A stretch of 32,500 bases of DNA, taken from the NCBI GenBank assembly GCA_963575745.1, contig CAUYUJ010009501.1, forward strand, positions 1-32,500, given 5' to 3'. This document shows positions 9,746 to 19,929 of this stretch, piece after piece. Within the stretch, counting starts at the first letter, position 1; the number at the start of each line of letters is the position of its first letter. Source of the DNA: Prorocentrum cordatum (Eukaryota; Sar; Dinophyceae; Prorocentrales; Prorocentraceae). The notes beneath the pieces were generated by a model that saw only the letters and a list, made by a program, of their open reading frames with translations, made no database searches and was not told the DNA's origin. Made by a program: the position numbers and the translations under genes.

Positions 9746-10700
9746 GCATCAGCATCAGCATCAGCATCAGCATCAGCATTAGCAGTATCATCATCAGCAT
9801 CAACATCCTCATCATCATCGTCATCATCATCCTTATCATCTTCATCATCGTCATCATCATCCTCATCATCTTCATCATCGTCATCGTCATCATCAGCATC
9901 ATCATCAGCATCAGTATCATGATCGTCGTCATCGTCACCATCAGCTTCAGCGTCAGCAGTAGCATAATCATCATCAACAGCATCAGCATTAGCAGTATCA
10001 TCATCAACATGATCATCATCAGCATCATCAGCATCAGTATCATGATCACCATCACCATCACCATCATCATAATCATCACCATCCGTGTCCTCATCATCAT
10101 CATCATGGACACCATCATCACCAGCACCACCACCATTACCACCATCAGCATCGGCAGCACCATCACCAGTGTCAGCATCATCATCAGCATCAGCATAATC
10201 ATCAGTAGCATCAGCATCATCATCAGCATCAGCATTAGCCTCATCACCGTCATCATCACCATCATCCTCATCATCATCATCATCATCCGCATCATCAGCA
10301 TAAACATCATTAGTAGCATCAGCATCAGCATCAGCATCAGCATCAGCATCAGCATCACCACCAGCATCATCATCATCAGCATCATCATTATTAGCATAAT
10401 CATCACCATCACCATCAGCATCAGCATCATCATCATAATCAGCAGCATCAGCACCATCATCATCATCATCATTATCAGCAGCTTCATTATCATGGTCGGC
10501 ATCGTCAGCATCAGCTTCAGCATCAGCATAAGCATAATCACCATCATCATCAGCAGCATCAAAATTAGCACTAGCAGCATCGTCATCACCATCATCATGA
10601 TCAGCAGTATCAGCATCATCATCAGTATCGGCATCATCGTCATGGGCACCATCATCACCATCACCATCACCACCAACACCACAAGCATCGGCAGCACCAG

Positions 10701-10745
<45 letters not shown>

Positions 10746-10880
10746 AATCAGCAGCAGCATCATCATTACCATCATCATCAGTAGCATTAGCATCATCATC
10801 ATCAGAATGAGCATCATTTTCATCATCAACCTCATCACCAGTAGCATCAGCATCATCAGCAGCAGCATCATCGTCATCGT
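9692..10880. repeat. (ATC)n / (CAT)n microsatellite with CAG variants
   Basis: About 1.2 kb of ATC triplets interspersed with AGC, ACC, TCC and GTC units. It is open in several frames at once (poly-Ile/Ser on plus, poly-Asp/Ala or Met/Leu on minus), the signature of a triplet repeat and not a gene. Pure ATC runs occur near 9694-9745 and 10705-10745. Confidence 0.96.
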
Positions 10881-11747
10881 GACGGCCCGCGGACTGGCTC
10901 GTGACTGGAGGCGCGGGCCTCAATTCTCGACGTTGGTCTGGTTGTCACAGCGAACCTGGAACCCCAAAGTACACCATCGCGCTGCTTTGCGCAATGAGGA
11001 AGGGGAGTTGTGTGCGGTGGAAGGAGGAGGTGCGGACGAACAGGAGGATGAACAGGAGGTAGAGGAGGAGAATGCGGAAGGAGGAGGGCGAGGAGGAGCA
11101 GCAGCATTAGGAGCAGGAGCGGGAGGAGCGGGAGGAGCAGGAGGACAAGGGGAAGGTGGAGGAGGGGAAAGGAGCGGGGCGACAACGACGAGGAAGAATT
11201 TGTATACCTAGCTGCCCACGAAACACTTGACACAGATTAGAGAGATACGGCGGCGGGGGGAGGTCGGGGGGTCAATTGCGTTTTCACAGGGGTTGATCGA
11301 TCCGTGCGTTTGGAGCTTGGGGAAAAGTCGCATGCGCGCGCAGCTTTTCATCAATTTGTGGTGTGTACGCTGCGCTGGTTGCGGCGGTAGACACAGAGCC
11401 CGCGGCTCCAGGGATGGAGAAGTGCTGGGAGCGCAGACGGGCCCCGAGTCACGAGGAACAGAACTGGGGGAAGTGGAGGGACTCTGACGGGATAGGCGCA
11501 GGGAGACCCGGGGACACCAAGACGACCGCACATATCAGGGAACTGACTGTCTGGGCAAGGCGACCAGCATCCCTGAATGGGCCCGTTGCGTCTGGTCCGT
11601 GGCAGAGTTTTTCAGATCGGGCTAGCTTATTCGTGCCATCCACGGGGGTTCGGGCGGAGGGCGTCTGACACTACCGCGCGCCTAACGCCGCGCCTCTTGC
11701 GGGGTAGAACGTGGCGGCAGCATGGGGGGCATAAGTAGTTCCCGACC
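10881..11747. other. Intervening unique DNA with a GGA patch
   Basis: Apart from the purine repeat listed separately, this holds mixed-composition DNA. Frames at 11227-11487 and 11208-11531 lack recognisable domains, and their codon choice shows no clear bias. Nothing further is supported. Confidence 0.4.
11022..11200. repeat. (GGA)n imperfect purine microsatellite
   Basis: GGA/GAG/GCA triplets on the plus strand, opposite in strand to the nearby CCT arrays at 8844 and 11748. Confidence 0.85.
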
Positions 11748-11845
11748 TTCCCCTTCTCCGCCTCCTCCTCCACCTCCTCCTCCTCCTCCTCTTCCCTCCT
11801 CCTCCTCCGCCGCCTCCTCCTCATTATCATCCTCCTCCGCCGCGC
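11748..11845. repeat. (CCT)n microsatellite
   Basis: A short CCT array with CGC and TCA interruptions. Confidence 0.9.
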
Positions 11846-12559
11846 ATGAACCTCGGAGGCGGAACGCTGGTTTGGCGGGCGGGGCCAGCAGACGTGCCAA
11901 CACGGCGAGACATCTCCTGCTCGCACGAGAACTTCTGTCAGCGACCCTCGTTCGGGCGGACACCGGGCCGAACTGTATCGATGACAGGGACACTTCCTGT
12001 TGTGGCAACGGCGGCGCAGATGTGACGCCTGGGGCGGGTCTGTGCCGCCGTTCACGTTGCGAGGTCCGACTGCACGTGAATTCACGCAGGCACCTTGGGC
12101 ACCTCCCTTCGGGCTGTGTCGCCTGGGTGTTCTGTTCGGGCACAAAGAACGGCACTGATTGGTACCACGGGCTCTTTCTTCGGGGCCCAGTACGCTCAGG
12201 CAGGGCTGGCCCTCCACCAACTGAAGCCCCATCCTGCCTCGTCTCCCGCGGTTGCAGGTTCGAGCAGGACGGCGTTCTTCCCTGGGCTGCCAGTGCCTCC
12301 GCCCGCGATGTAAGCGAGTCACCAGTCGAATAGGGGATCGACTACAGAACTGGTTGATCCCAAAATCCCAGGGCCGGGCCAGACTCCCCGAGCGTACGAT
12401 CATTCGTGGAGTGATTGGGCCGACGTCCTTCTCAGTCGGGGGTCGAGCAGGTAGCTGTCGCGGTCTTGCCCGTCGGGGCCTTTGGAGAGCAGTTGAAATT
12501 GTTGTTCTGACATTTGACGTCATATCGCGGGCGGCCCAGCACGTGGCCAGATGTTGAAT
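11846..12559. other. GC-rich stretch with no supported gene
   Basis: Long frames exist on both strands (plus 11722-12333, minus 11627-12598) but overlap the CCT array and have Arg/Pro-rich, unfamiliar content. I see no motif that decides between them. Confidence 0.4.
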
Positions 12560-12760
12560 GCCTGACCAAGGGCCACTTGTTCGGCCGAAGTAGTTCACGG
12601 CCTTTTCTTACACGTCTTGCCCACGACTTCGAGGAGCTTGAAGGAGGCGGCGTGCGTTGCACGTGGTGCCACATTTCGTTGATTGCTGAGCCCTCGCGAA
12701 GGAAGCTCCAGCAGCTCGGCGCGAAATGCGAGTCCAATGTCATCCATCCGTTTTTTGCCC
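12560..12760 (+). pseudogene. Possible retroelement zinc-knuckle relic
   Basis: In the plus frame beginning at 12514, a segment reads like the Cys-containing tail that follows RNase H in some dinoflagellate retroelement proteins: HDFEELEGGGVRCTWCH, then a Lys/Arg/Leu stretch ending in KCESN. The CxxCH and later Cys fit a degenerate knuckle. The rest of the frame is not recognisable. This rests on pattern memory only. Confidence 0.25.
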
Positions 12761-13479
12761 AGCGGTGTGAGCGTAGAGGCACGGAGGCGTCCTGCGAAGG
12801 GCGCGAGGCAGCGCTATCGGGACACGTGGCGCAAGCCGATGGCAGGCACATCAACTGTCAGTGCCGCGGGGCTCATTCCCGGGTCGAGGCGCCCAGACGG
12901 CGCCAGCTGCTTCGGCCCACTCGGGGCGAGCCTTCCGCGGGCCAGAACTGGTTCCGCCACGAGGTCTTGGCATGGCGCGGGCCCCGCTAGTGGACAGACA
13001 GGGGGCTTCTGGCGGACCCGAAGGCTGCCCGAGCTCCCCGCCTCCCCAGCTGCGGGGCTCGGCCCAGCCGAACGTCAGCGCCAGTGGCATTCCCGCCGCC
13101 GCCCCCTCCCTATCTCCAGCTTTCCGACCCTCCCGCCCTTCACTGGCAGCGTTTGATCCAGGCGCTGCGACTTGGACTTGCACCTTTTGGGCTAATGGAC
13201 AAAATCTGGTTTGTTGATGCAGATTTTCATGAGCATCCCTCGCGCCCCAAAGTTTCATGTTGGCGGGCTGCGCCGCGACGTATCGATCAGTCGACTGGCC
13301 GAAATCTGGCGCCCCGCTGGCAATGCCAGCCAACACTGAATCGGGGGCATGGGGGCTCGTTGAAGTTTCCTGTCGCGCGATTTTGTTCCCCAGGGGTTGA
13401 ATTGTGGGGAGCGGGAGATGGCACCACCGCATTCGGAGGTGTCGGTGGGGCTTCATTCATTTGGCCTCTGCCGCCACCG
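12761..13479. other. Unassigned GC-rich DNA between retroelement relics
   Basis: Several frames are open but none shows a domain. It may be decayed sequence of the element that left the RNase H relic at 13480-13703. Confidence 0.35.
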
Positions 13480-13703
13480 CCCCACTAAAGAGACCCTCGG
13501 GGACCTTGCGGGCCGATGCGGAAGCCTCACGGCCCTCGCCCAATGGCTAGGAGAATGTGGGGAGGCTGTCAGGAGCTGTCATTTTGTCACTGACTCCTCC
13601 TACGTTGTGCGTGGTGTCCACAGGGGCCCGGCCAGATTGCCACGGAAGAGTCGTGACTTGTGGAGGGTTTTCTGGCGATTACCATGCCATGCCCAGGAAT
13701 GAC
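13480..13703 (+). pseudogene. RNase H fragment of a different retroelement
   Basis: The plus frame contains SLTALAQWLG, then FVTDSSYVVRGVHRGPARLP and KSRDLWRVFW, ending at a stop at 13700-13702. TDSSYVVRG followed by a DLWxxFW helix is typical of RNase H domains in LTR and non-LTR elements; the Asp of TDSS would be the third catalytic acid. The first catalytic strand (DGS) and the terminal Asp region are missing, so this is a fragment. The sequence differs clearly from the RNase H of the element at 6-7.3 kb, so it comes from another family. Confidence 0.6.
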
Positions 13704-13914
13704 AGTTGAGAGCCATGCCGACGACGCCCGCGCCCGGGAATGACACATCCCTGAGCCGAGGCGGCCGCCAAGTGCCAACTCCCGCCTGCAAACGCTGACA
13801 AGACAGCCAAGGTTCAGGAGGGACAAAAACACAGACGCAGAAAATATAGGAAAATATGGGAAGTGAGGGGGGAAGACAAAAACCGAGAAAATATATGAAA
13901 AAATACGGAATCTT
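13704..13914. other. Short spacer
   Basis: About 210 bp with no feature other than an A-rich stretch (GGAAAATATGG, GAAAATATATG) at 13845-13905. Confidence 0.5.
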
Positions 13915-14534
13915 GTTATGTGTGTCTATGTATTTGTATGTGGTGTGTGTGTTGTGTGCTGTGTGCTGTGTGCTGTGTGCTGTGTGCTGTGTGCTGTGTG
14001 CTGTGTGTTGTGTGTTGTGTGTTGTGTGTGTGTGTTTGTGTGTGTGTGTGTTTGTGTGCTGTGTGCTGTGTGCTGTGTGCTGTGTGTTTATGTTGTGTAT
14101 TGTGTATTGTGTGCTGTATGTTGTGTGATGTGTGTTGCGTGGTGTGTGGTGTGTGGTGTGTGGTGTGTGTTGTGGATTGTGTGATGTGTGGTGTGTGGTG
14201 TGTGGTTTGTGGTGTGTGGTGTGTGGTGTGTGTGTGGTGTGTGTGTTGTGCGTTGTGTTGTGCGGTGTGTGGTGTGTGTTGTGTGCGATGTGTTGTGTGT
14301 TGTGTGTTGTGTGGTGTGTGGTTTGTGGTATGTGGTGTGTGGTGTGTGGAGTGTGGTGTGTGGTGTGTGGTGTGTTGTGTGTGGTGTGTGTGTTAGTGTT
14401 TGTGAATGTTTGTGTGCGTATGTGTGTGTGTGGTGCACGTGCAGGTGTGTGTGTGGTGTGTGTGTGTGATGTGTGTGTGGTGTGTGTGTGATGTGTGTGG
14501 TGTGTGTGGTGTGTGTGGTGTGTATGGTGTGTGT

Positions 14535-14578
<44 letters not shown>

Positions 14579-16345
14579 TGTGTGTGGTGTGTGTGGTGTG
14601 TGTGGTGTGTGTGTGTGGTGTGAGTGGTGTGTGTGGTGTGTGTGGTGTGTGTGGTGTTTGTGGTGTGTTTGTGGTGTGATTGTGGTGTGATTGTGGTGTG
14701 TGTGGTGTGTGTGGTGTGTGTGTGTTTGGTGAGTGTGTGTGGTGTGTGTGGTGTGTGCGGTGTGTGTTGTGTGTGTGGTGTGTGTGGTGGATTTGTGTGG
14801 TGTGTGTGGGCTGATTGGAGTGTGTGTGTGTGTGGTGTGTGGTGAGTGTGGTGTGTGTGGTGTGTGTGGTGGTTGTGGTGTGTGTGGTGTGTGTGGTTGT
14901 GTGGTGTGTGTAGTGTGTGGTGTGTGTGTGTGGTGTGTGTGTGTGTGTGTGTGTGGGTGTGGCGGTGTGTGTGGTGTGTGTGTGGTGTGTGTGGTGTGTG
15001 TGGTGTGTGTGGTGTGTGTGGTGTGTGTGGTGTGTGTAGTGTGTGTGGTGTGTGTGTAGTGTGTGTTTGTGGTGTTTGTGGTGTGCGTGTGGTGTGTGTG
15101 GTGTGCTTGTGGTGTGTGTGTGGTGTGTGTGGTGGGTGTGGTGTGTGTGAAGTGTGTGTGTGTGGTGTGTGGTGTGTGTGTGGTGTGTGTGGTGTGTGTG
15201 TGGTGTGTGTGTGGTGTGTGTGTGTGTGGGTGTGTATGGTGTGTGTAGTGTGTGGTGTGTGGTGTGTGTGTGGTGTGTGGGGTGGTGGGGTGTGTGCGGT
15301 GTGTGTGGTGTGTGTGGGTGTGTGTGTGGGGTGTGTGTGATGTGTGTGTGGTGTCTGTGGTTTGTCTGGTTTGTGTGGTGTGTGGTGTGTGTGGTGTGTG
15401 TGTGTGCGTGTGTGGTGTGTGTTGTGCGTGTGCGTGTGTGTATGGGGATTGCGCGTGTGTGCGTGTGTGCGTGTGTGTGTGTGCGTGTTCGTGTGCGTGT
15501 GCGTGTGCGTGTGCGCGTGCGCCTGCGCCTGCGCGTGCGCGTGCGCGTGCGTGCGTGCGTGCGTGTGTGGTTGTGTGTGTTGTGTGTTTGTGTTGGTGTG
15601 TCGTTCGTTTGGTTGTGTTGGTGTGTGCTTGTATGTGAATGTGTTTGTGTGTGTTTGTGTGTGTTTGTGTGTTTGTGTGTTTGTTTGTGTGTGTGTGTGT
15701 GTTTGTGTGTGGTTGTGTGTTGGTGTGTGGTTGTGTGGTTGTGTGGTTGTGTAGTTGTTTGAATGTTTGCTTGGTTGGTTGTTTGGTTCGTGTGGTTGTG
15801 TGGTTGTGTGTTTGTGTTGGTGTGTCGTTCGTTTGGTTGTGTTGGTGTGTGCTTGTATGTGAATGTGTTTGTGTGTGTTTGTGTGTGTTTGTGTGTTTGT
15901 GTGTTTGTTTGTGTGTGTGTGTGTGTTTGTGTGTGGTTGTGTGTTGGTGTGTGGTTGTGTGGTTGTGTGGTTGTGTAGTTGTTTGAATGTTTGCTTGGTT
16001 GGTTGTTTGGTTCGTGTGGTTGTGTGGTTGTGTGTTTGTGTTGGTGTGTCGTTCGTTTGGTTGTGTTGGTGTGTGGTTGTGTGGTTGTGTGGTTGTGTGG
16101 TTGTGTGGTTTGTGTGGTGTGTGTGGTGTGTGTGGTTGGGTGTGTTTGTGTGGTTGTGTGTGTGCGTGTGTGTGTTTGTGTGTGTTTGTGTTTGTGTGTG
16201 TTTGTGTGCGTTTGTGTTGGTGTGTGTGTGTGGGTTTGTGTGTGTTTGTGTGGTTGTGTGTGTTTGTGTGAGTGTTTGTGTGAGTGTTTGTGGTTGTGTG
16301 CGTTTGTGCATATGGTTGTGTGTACTTGTGTTTGTTAGCATCCCT
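13915..16345. repeat. GT-rich satellite, 2.4 kb
   Basis: Plus strand almost entirely G and T: GTGTGTGCT units at the start, GTGTGTGG and GTGTGG units in the middle, pure GT near 14540-14570, a GTGCGT/GCGTGC block at 15440-15570, and GTTTGTGT/GGTTGTGT units at the end. It is open in many frames (Cys/Val on plus, His/Thr on minus), which is a repeat artefact; the 913- and 863-residue His/Thr frames are not genes. Confidence 0.97.
15601..16080. repeat. 224-bp tandem duplication within the GT satellite
   Basis: The block from 15601 (start TCGTTCGTTTGG) to 15824 repeats at 15825-16048 with no difference that I can see, and a third, truncated copy starts at 16049 and diverges after about 30 bp. 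The period is 224 bp. Confidence 0.93.
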
Positions 16346-17129
16346 TCCGCGGTGGAAGGTCGGCGGAAGGCCGGCGGCAGGCGGCGGAAGGCCGGAATGT
16401 GCCCCCCAAGAAATCAAAACATGTGTGGGCTCAGGGTTTTCCAAAGCCGCCAAATATATAGATACATATATATATATATACACACAAGCCTGCATTGGCG
16501 TTTCGCGCCATGCGTCTTGTTCCGGACGCATCTCGCAAAAGCAATAAGTCATCGCGTGTTTCAGCAGAGGGGGCGTCGAGACCACGAATACGACCATGAT
16601 CACGAGGACCACCACCGCTACCAGCACCACCACCACAACCACCATCACGACGACGACGCCGACGACAACGACGACGACGACGATGGGGCTCTCGTCTGAA
16701 CTGCAGAAGGGGCGCTCGTCTCTCGAGGACCTCTGGAAGCTTCCGATGAGACCAGAAGCGCTCAGAAACTTGGCCCTTCCTCGTCGTCGTCGTCCTCCTC
16801 CTCCTCCTCCTGCTCTTCCTGCTTTTCCTCTCGGGCAGGCCGCGGTAGCGAGCGCTCGGGGCGTCAGTAAGCGGGCTACGCAATAATGAGGCGGCAGCCC
16901 GCAATGACAGGCCGAGACCTCCTGCTCCTCCGTAGGACGACGACGACGACGACGACGACGACCACGATTGGTCGCTTCCTGCATGCCTGGATGTGTCCTG
17001 GACGCTTGTGGGGGTTCTGAGGTCCTTTCGAACCACCGTCCTGCGAACTACGGCCGCGTGGAGTGTAAGAGAACTGCTGGAATGCTGGAACTATACTGGA
17101 ACGGTGTGGGCTCGCGCTTGAGCTCCTGG
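16346..17129. other. Mixed spacer with short triplet and TA repeats
   Basis: Contains a CGGAAGGCCGG-type short repeat at 16360-16395, a TA/CA tract at 16453-16490, ACC/GAC triplets at 16590-16685, CGT/CCT triplets at 16780-16812 and an ACG run at 16934-16966. No coding frame stands out. Confidence 0.6.
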
Positions 17130-17720
17130 TGACTCTCCGAACCAGAGGATTCTTTTTGGGGCTGTTTTGGGCCGTCTTGAAGCCCTCTTGGGCCGGCCAG
17201 GGGCTTTTCGGGGGCCTTCTTGGGACACTCTTGGGGGTCTCCTGTGGCTCTGTTGGGGCTCTCTTGGGAGTTCTCGGGGCCCTCTGGGGCCCCTCTTGGG
17301 CCGCCTTGGGCTTCTCTTGATCCGTCTTGAAGCTCTTTTGGGCCGCCTTGGGTCGCTCATAGAGGCCTCGGAGGCCGTCCTGGGGCGATCTTGAAAGTTT
17401 CTGGGGATGCCGCGGACGCTGTGAAAGCGGAAAAAGCTAATATCGTCAAAAGCGTACGCTTCCTCAGGGAATGGGGCGATTTTTGGTTTTGGGGGGTCCC
17501 TTTTGGGGCCTCTTGGACCGTCTTGGGGGCCTCGTGGGCCGTCTTGAAACTATAGTGGGTCCTCTTTGAGCGTTGATGGGCCGTCTTGGGGCCCACTTTG
17601 GGCCCGTGGGCTCCGATCGGCAGGGCGTCCAACTGCCCGGAAGGCCGCCGGGACTCCGAAAGGGCGTCCAGGGCGTTCGTCGGGTGGAGGGCAGGGGCGT
17701 TTGGGGTGTCCCAGGGGGGG
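17130..17720. repeat. Degenerate CTTGGGG-type interspersed repeat
   Basis: Irregular units of about 20-30 bp built on TTGGGGC/TTGGGCC and GTCTTG, such as CTCTTGGGCCG and CTCTTGGGAGT. On the minus strand this encodes Pro-Lys-Arg-rich peptide (RRPKRASRR), probably a repeat product. Related tracts occur at 24625-24715 (opposite orientation) and 26605-26760. Confidence 0.75.
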
Positions 17721-17779
17721 GGTCCGGTTTAGGGGGCGGGGCGGTCCGGGTAATTAGAATGTAAGAATCGGAATAGGAA

Positions 17780-17890
17780 TACCTTTATTTATTTATTCAT
17801 ATATATATACACACATACATACATACATATATACATGTTTACACATGTATATAGAGAGAGATGTGTGTACCTATATATCGATACATGTAT
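17780..17890. repeat. TTTA/TA/CATA simple repeat
   Basis: TTTA units, then TATATATA and CATACATA units, resembling the TA/CA tract at 16453-16490. It marks the left edge of a retroelement relic. Confidence 0.9.
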
Positions 17891-17929
17891 ATGTTGGGTT
17901 AGCGGCCGCGGCTAAGGAAGTGGCACAGG

Positions 17930-18540
17930 TCCCGCCTGCTTGGGGTGAGCCCTTCGCCCATGGCATTTTCCCTGGGCCAGATATTTGCGTTTCTCGGCCC
18001 GCGTTCGACCCTTGTTGGGCGCTCAGGGCCGTGCTGCCCGAGGGTAGGCGCGTGTTCTTGGATGGGTCAGGCCTCCACTCGAGACTCCCCACGTTGCGCA
18101 CAACTGGTTGGGCCCGCGTGTTTCTGTCCGCTGACCGCGCGCTTGGAGGTGCGGTCTATGGGGTTGTGCCCTTGAGTTTGCGACCGCGCACACGGCGAGG
18201 GACGGATAAGACTGTGCGATGCCTGTGGTCTCGCGGCATGTGTTTGGCACGATCAAGGTCTTGTCAGATTGCAAGGCTGCCCTAGGCTTTTGCGCCCGTC
18301 AGCAGAGCGCCACCTCAGTGGCCAATCCTCGGGCTCACATGTGGCTCAGGGTGCATGCCAGAGAAGATGTTTCGCAGCGAGTCTTCGATCATGTGAGAAG
18401 TCATAGCTCGATGGTGCAGTCCAGAGAAGGGGTTGTGTCGCAGTCTGAGTTGGGCGGACAAATTCGCCAAACGTTGCCTCGTCGGACAGTGATATACTCC
18501 TTGTGGATGGTTGTCTTGCTATCGCGTCGCTGGTGATGAA
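17930..18540 (+). pseudogene. Decayed RNase H domain of a dinoflagellate-type retroelement
   Basis: In one plus frame PEGRRVFLDGSGLHSRLP is followed by TGWARVF and YGVVPLSL; in the next frame ARDG, a TAA, DCA and then VLSDCKAALG, HVRSHSS. Together these follow the RNase H pattern I know from dinoflagellate retroelements (FTDGSG, GWxVV, ARDGEDYA, SDCxxxL, KxHxS, GNxxADxxA). The Glu of the expected ED(Y)A motif is replaced by a TAA at about 18201-18203, there is a one-base shift near 18185-18190, and the final ADKFA lies in a third frame near 18450-18465. The copy is non-functional. Upstream AHGIFPG also fits the family. Confidence 0.6.
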
Positions 18541-19415
18541 GTTTGCGTCCAGGATGGCCACAAGGATGGTCCGTGAAGAGTTGCACGATCACTTGGGCCC
18601 GGATTCGATCCGTTTGGTTGACCTTGGCTTCTTGCCCGCCCTGCCCGCCTACCCCCAGCCTGGTCCCGAGGCCCTGCCGAAGCCCCTGGACCTCCCTTGG
18701 CTCCTCCTGCTGCCCCTCTCCCTGCCGCTGTTTGTGCTGTTGCTGGGGGTATCGGGGCGGAGGCTGACGAAGAGGAAGGCGTGGGAGGTGATGAGGCGGA
18801 GGATAAGGGGTACGTCATTCATTGGCACGGGTGCGCCATGACGTGTCAACGAGCACTCAGTGCTAGAAGCAGGGGTGACACGCAGCGAGCCGATGATTTG
18901 TTGCACCACTTGCTATAAGTACGCAGTCCATCGTAAGTAAGCAGCGAGGTTTGTGCATCCAGTGGGTGGGTCCTTGGAGTTTGAAGGGTGGGTCGTCCTA
19001 TTCCGTCCGCAAACGCGTCAGAGACCTCCTGTACCCAACGGATGCCTTTTGGATGAGTCTCAGGTCCCCTCCGCGGCCACCTGTGAGAAGTGGGCGTTTC
19101 ATTTTGGAGTGGCAGAGGAGGTGACCAGGCAGCCTTCTCGCCCCAGGGCTCAAGGCTTTCGGTTTTTCGTCCCAAGCCGCCGCAGTGGAGCTCGGGAAAA
19201 GAGCCGCAGAGGCCCCAGCACAAGCCCAGGAACGTGGGGCGCAGGTTGATCCGATGGCCGAGGCTGAAGAGCTTGGCTAGCGTGTTAGGGGGTGGGGTGC
19301 CCTGTCGACTAGGCCCTGAACCGTGGGGATGGAACCCTCTGCAAGAATGAAAAGGTCTCCTTCGATGGGCACCCCACAATTTTTCTTGTTCTCTCTCCCT
19401 GCACCCTCCCCCTAT
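18541..19415 (+). pseudogene. Probable downstream remnant of the same retroelement
   Basis: After the RNase H relic, plus-strand frames give LAIASLVMKFASRMATRMV (about 18505-18565), a Pro/Leu-rich spacer, and HPVGGSLEFEGWVVLFRP (about 18954-19005), which resembles the Cys-knuckle tail of such proteins but without its cysteines. Frames change repeatedly. No other gene is apparent. Confidence 0.3.
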
Positions 19416-19480
19416 GCGCGTCGAACCTCCTCCTCCTCCCCCTCCTCCTCCCCCTCCTCCTCCTCCCCCTCCCCCTGACC
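19416..19480. repeat. (CCT)n microsatellite
   Basis: Short CCT/CCC array. Confidence 0.85.
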
Positions 19481-19689
19481 TTTCCTGCCCCCTCTCGGCC
19501 CCCCCCCCATGCCTCCTTCCCAGGGGCCGAGGCGAGGGCGGCAGTGAGGGCCGCCCGGTGGCCGGCCACACCCCGCACAGGTGGCCCTGCGCCCCCCCTC
19601 TGGGCTCCGCGCCCGGGCTGCAGGCCCGACGCGGGGGTCCGCCGCGGCGCGTCCGCCGTCGACGCCGGGGGACCTTCAGTTGGCGTTCG

Positions 19690-19822
19690 GAGGTTCATTC
19701 AGCTCCTCTTCGTCCTCCGCTTCCCCCTCCGTCTGCTCACTGCTCACTTTTCCTCCTCCTCCGCCTCCTGATCCTCCTCCTCCTCCTCTCCTCCTCCTCC
19801 TCCTCCTCCTCCTCCCCCGCCG
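19690..19822. repeat. (CCT)n microsatellite
   Basis: CCT array with CTT and CGC interruptions, about 130 bp. Confidence 0.85.
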
Positions 19823-19929
19823 GTTCCAGACAGTAGAAAGACTTGGGCCGCGTCAGCAAAAAATGAGAGGCATAAAGAGAGAGAACCAAAACCAACGAAA
19901 AAACAAACATGTGCGTGCACTATAGTGTG

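Noticed and set aside
9507-10923. Frames of 456-540 residues (Met/Leu-, Asp/Ala- and Ile/Ser-rich)
   Set aside because: All come from the ATC triplet array read in different frames.
13600-16984. Minus-strand frames of 913 and 863 residues rich in His and Thr
   Set aside because: They are translations of the GT/CA satellite, open in more than one frame at once, with unit lengths that do not respect codons.
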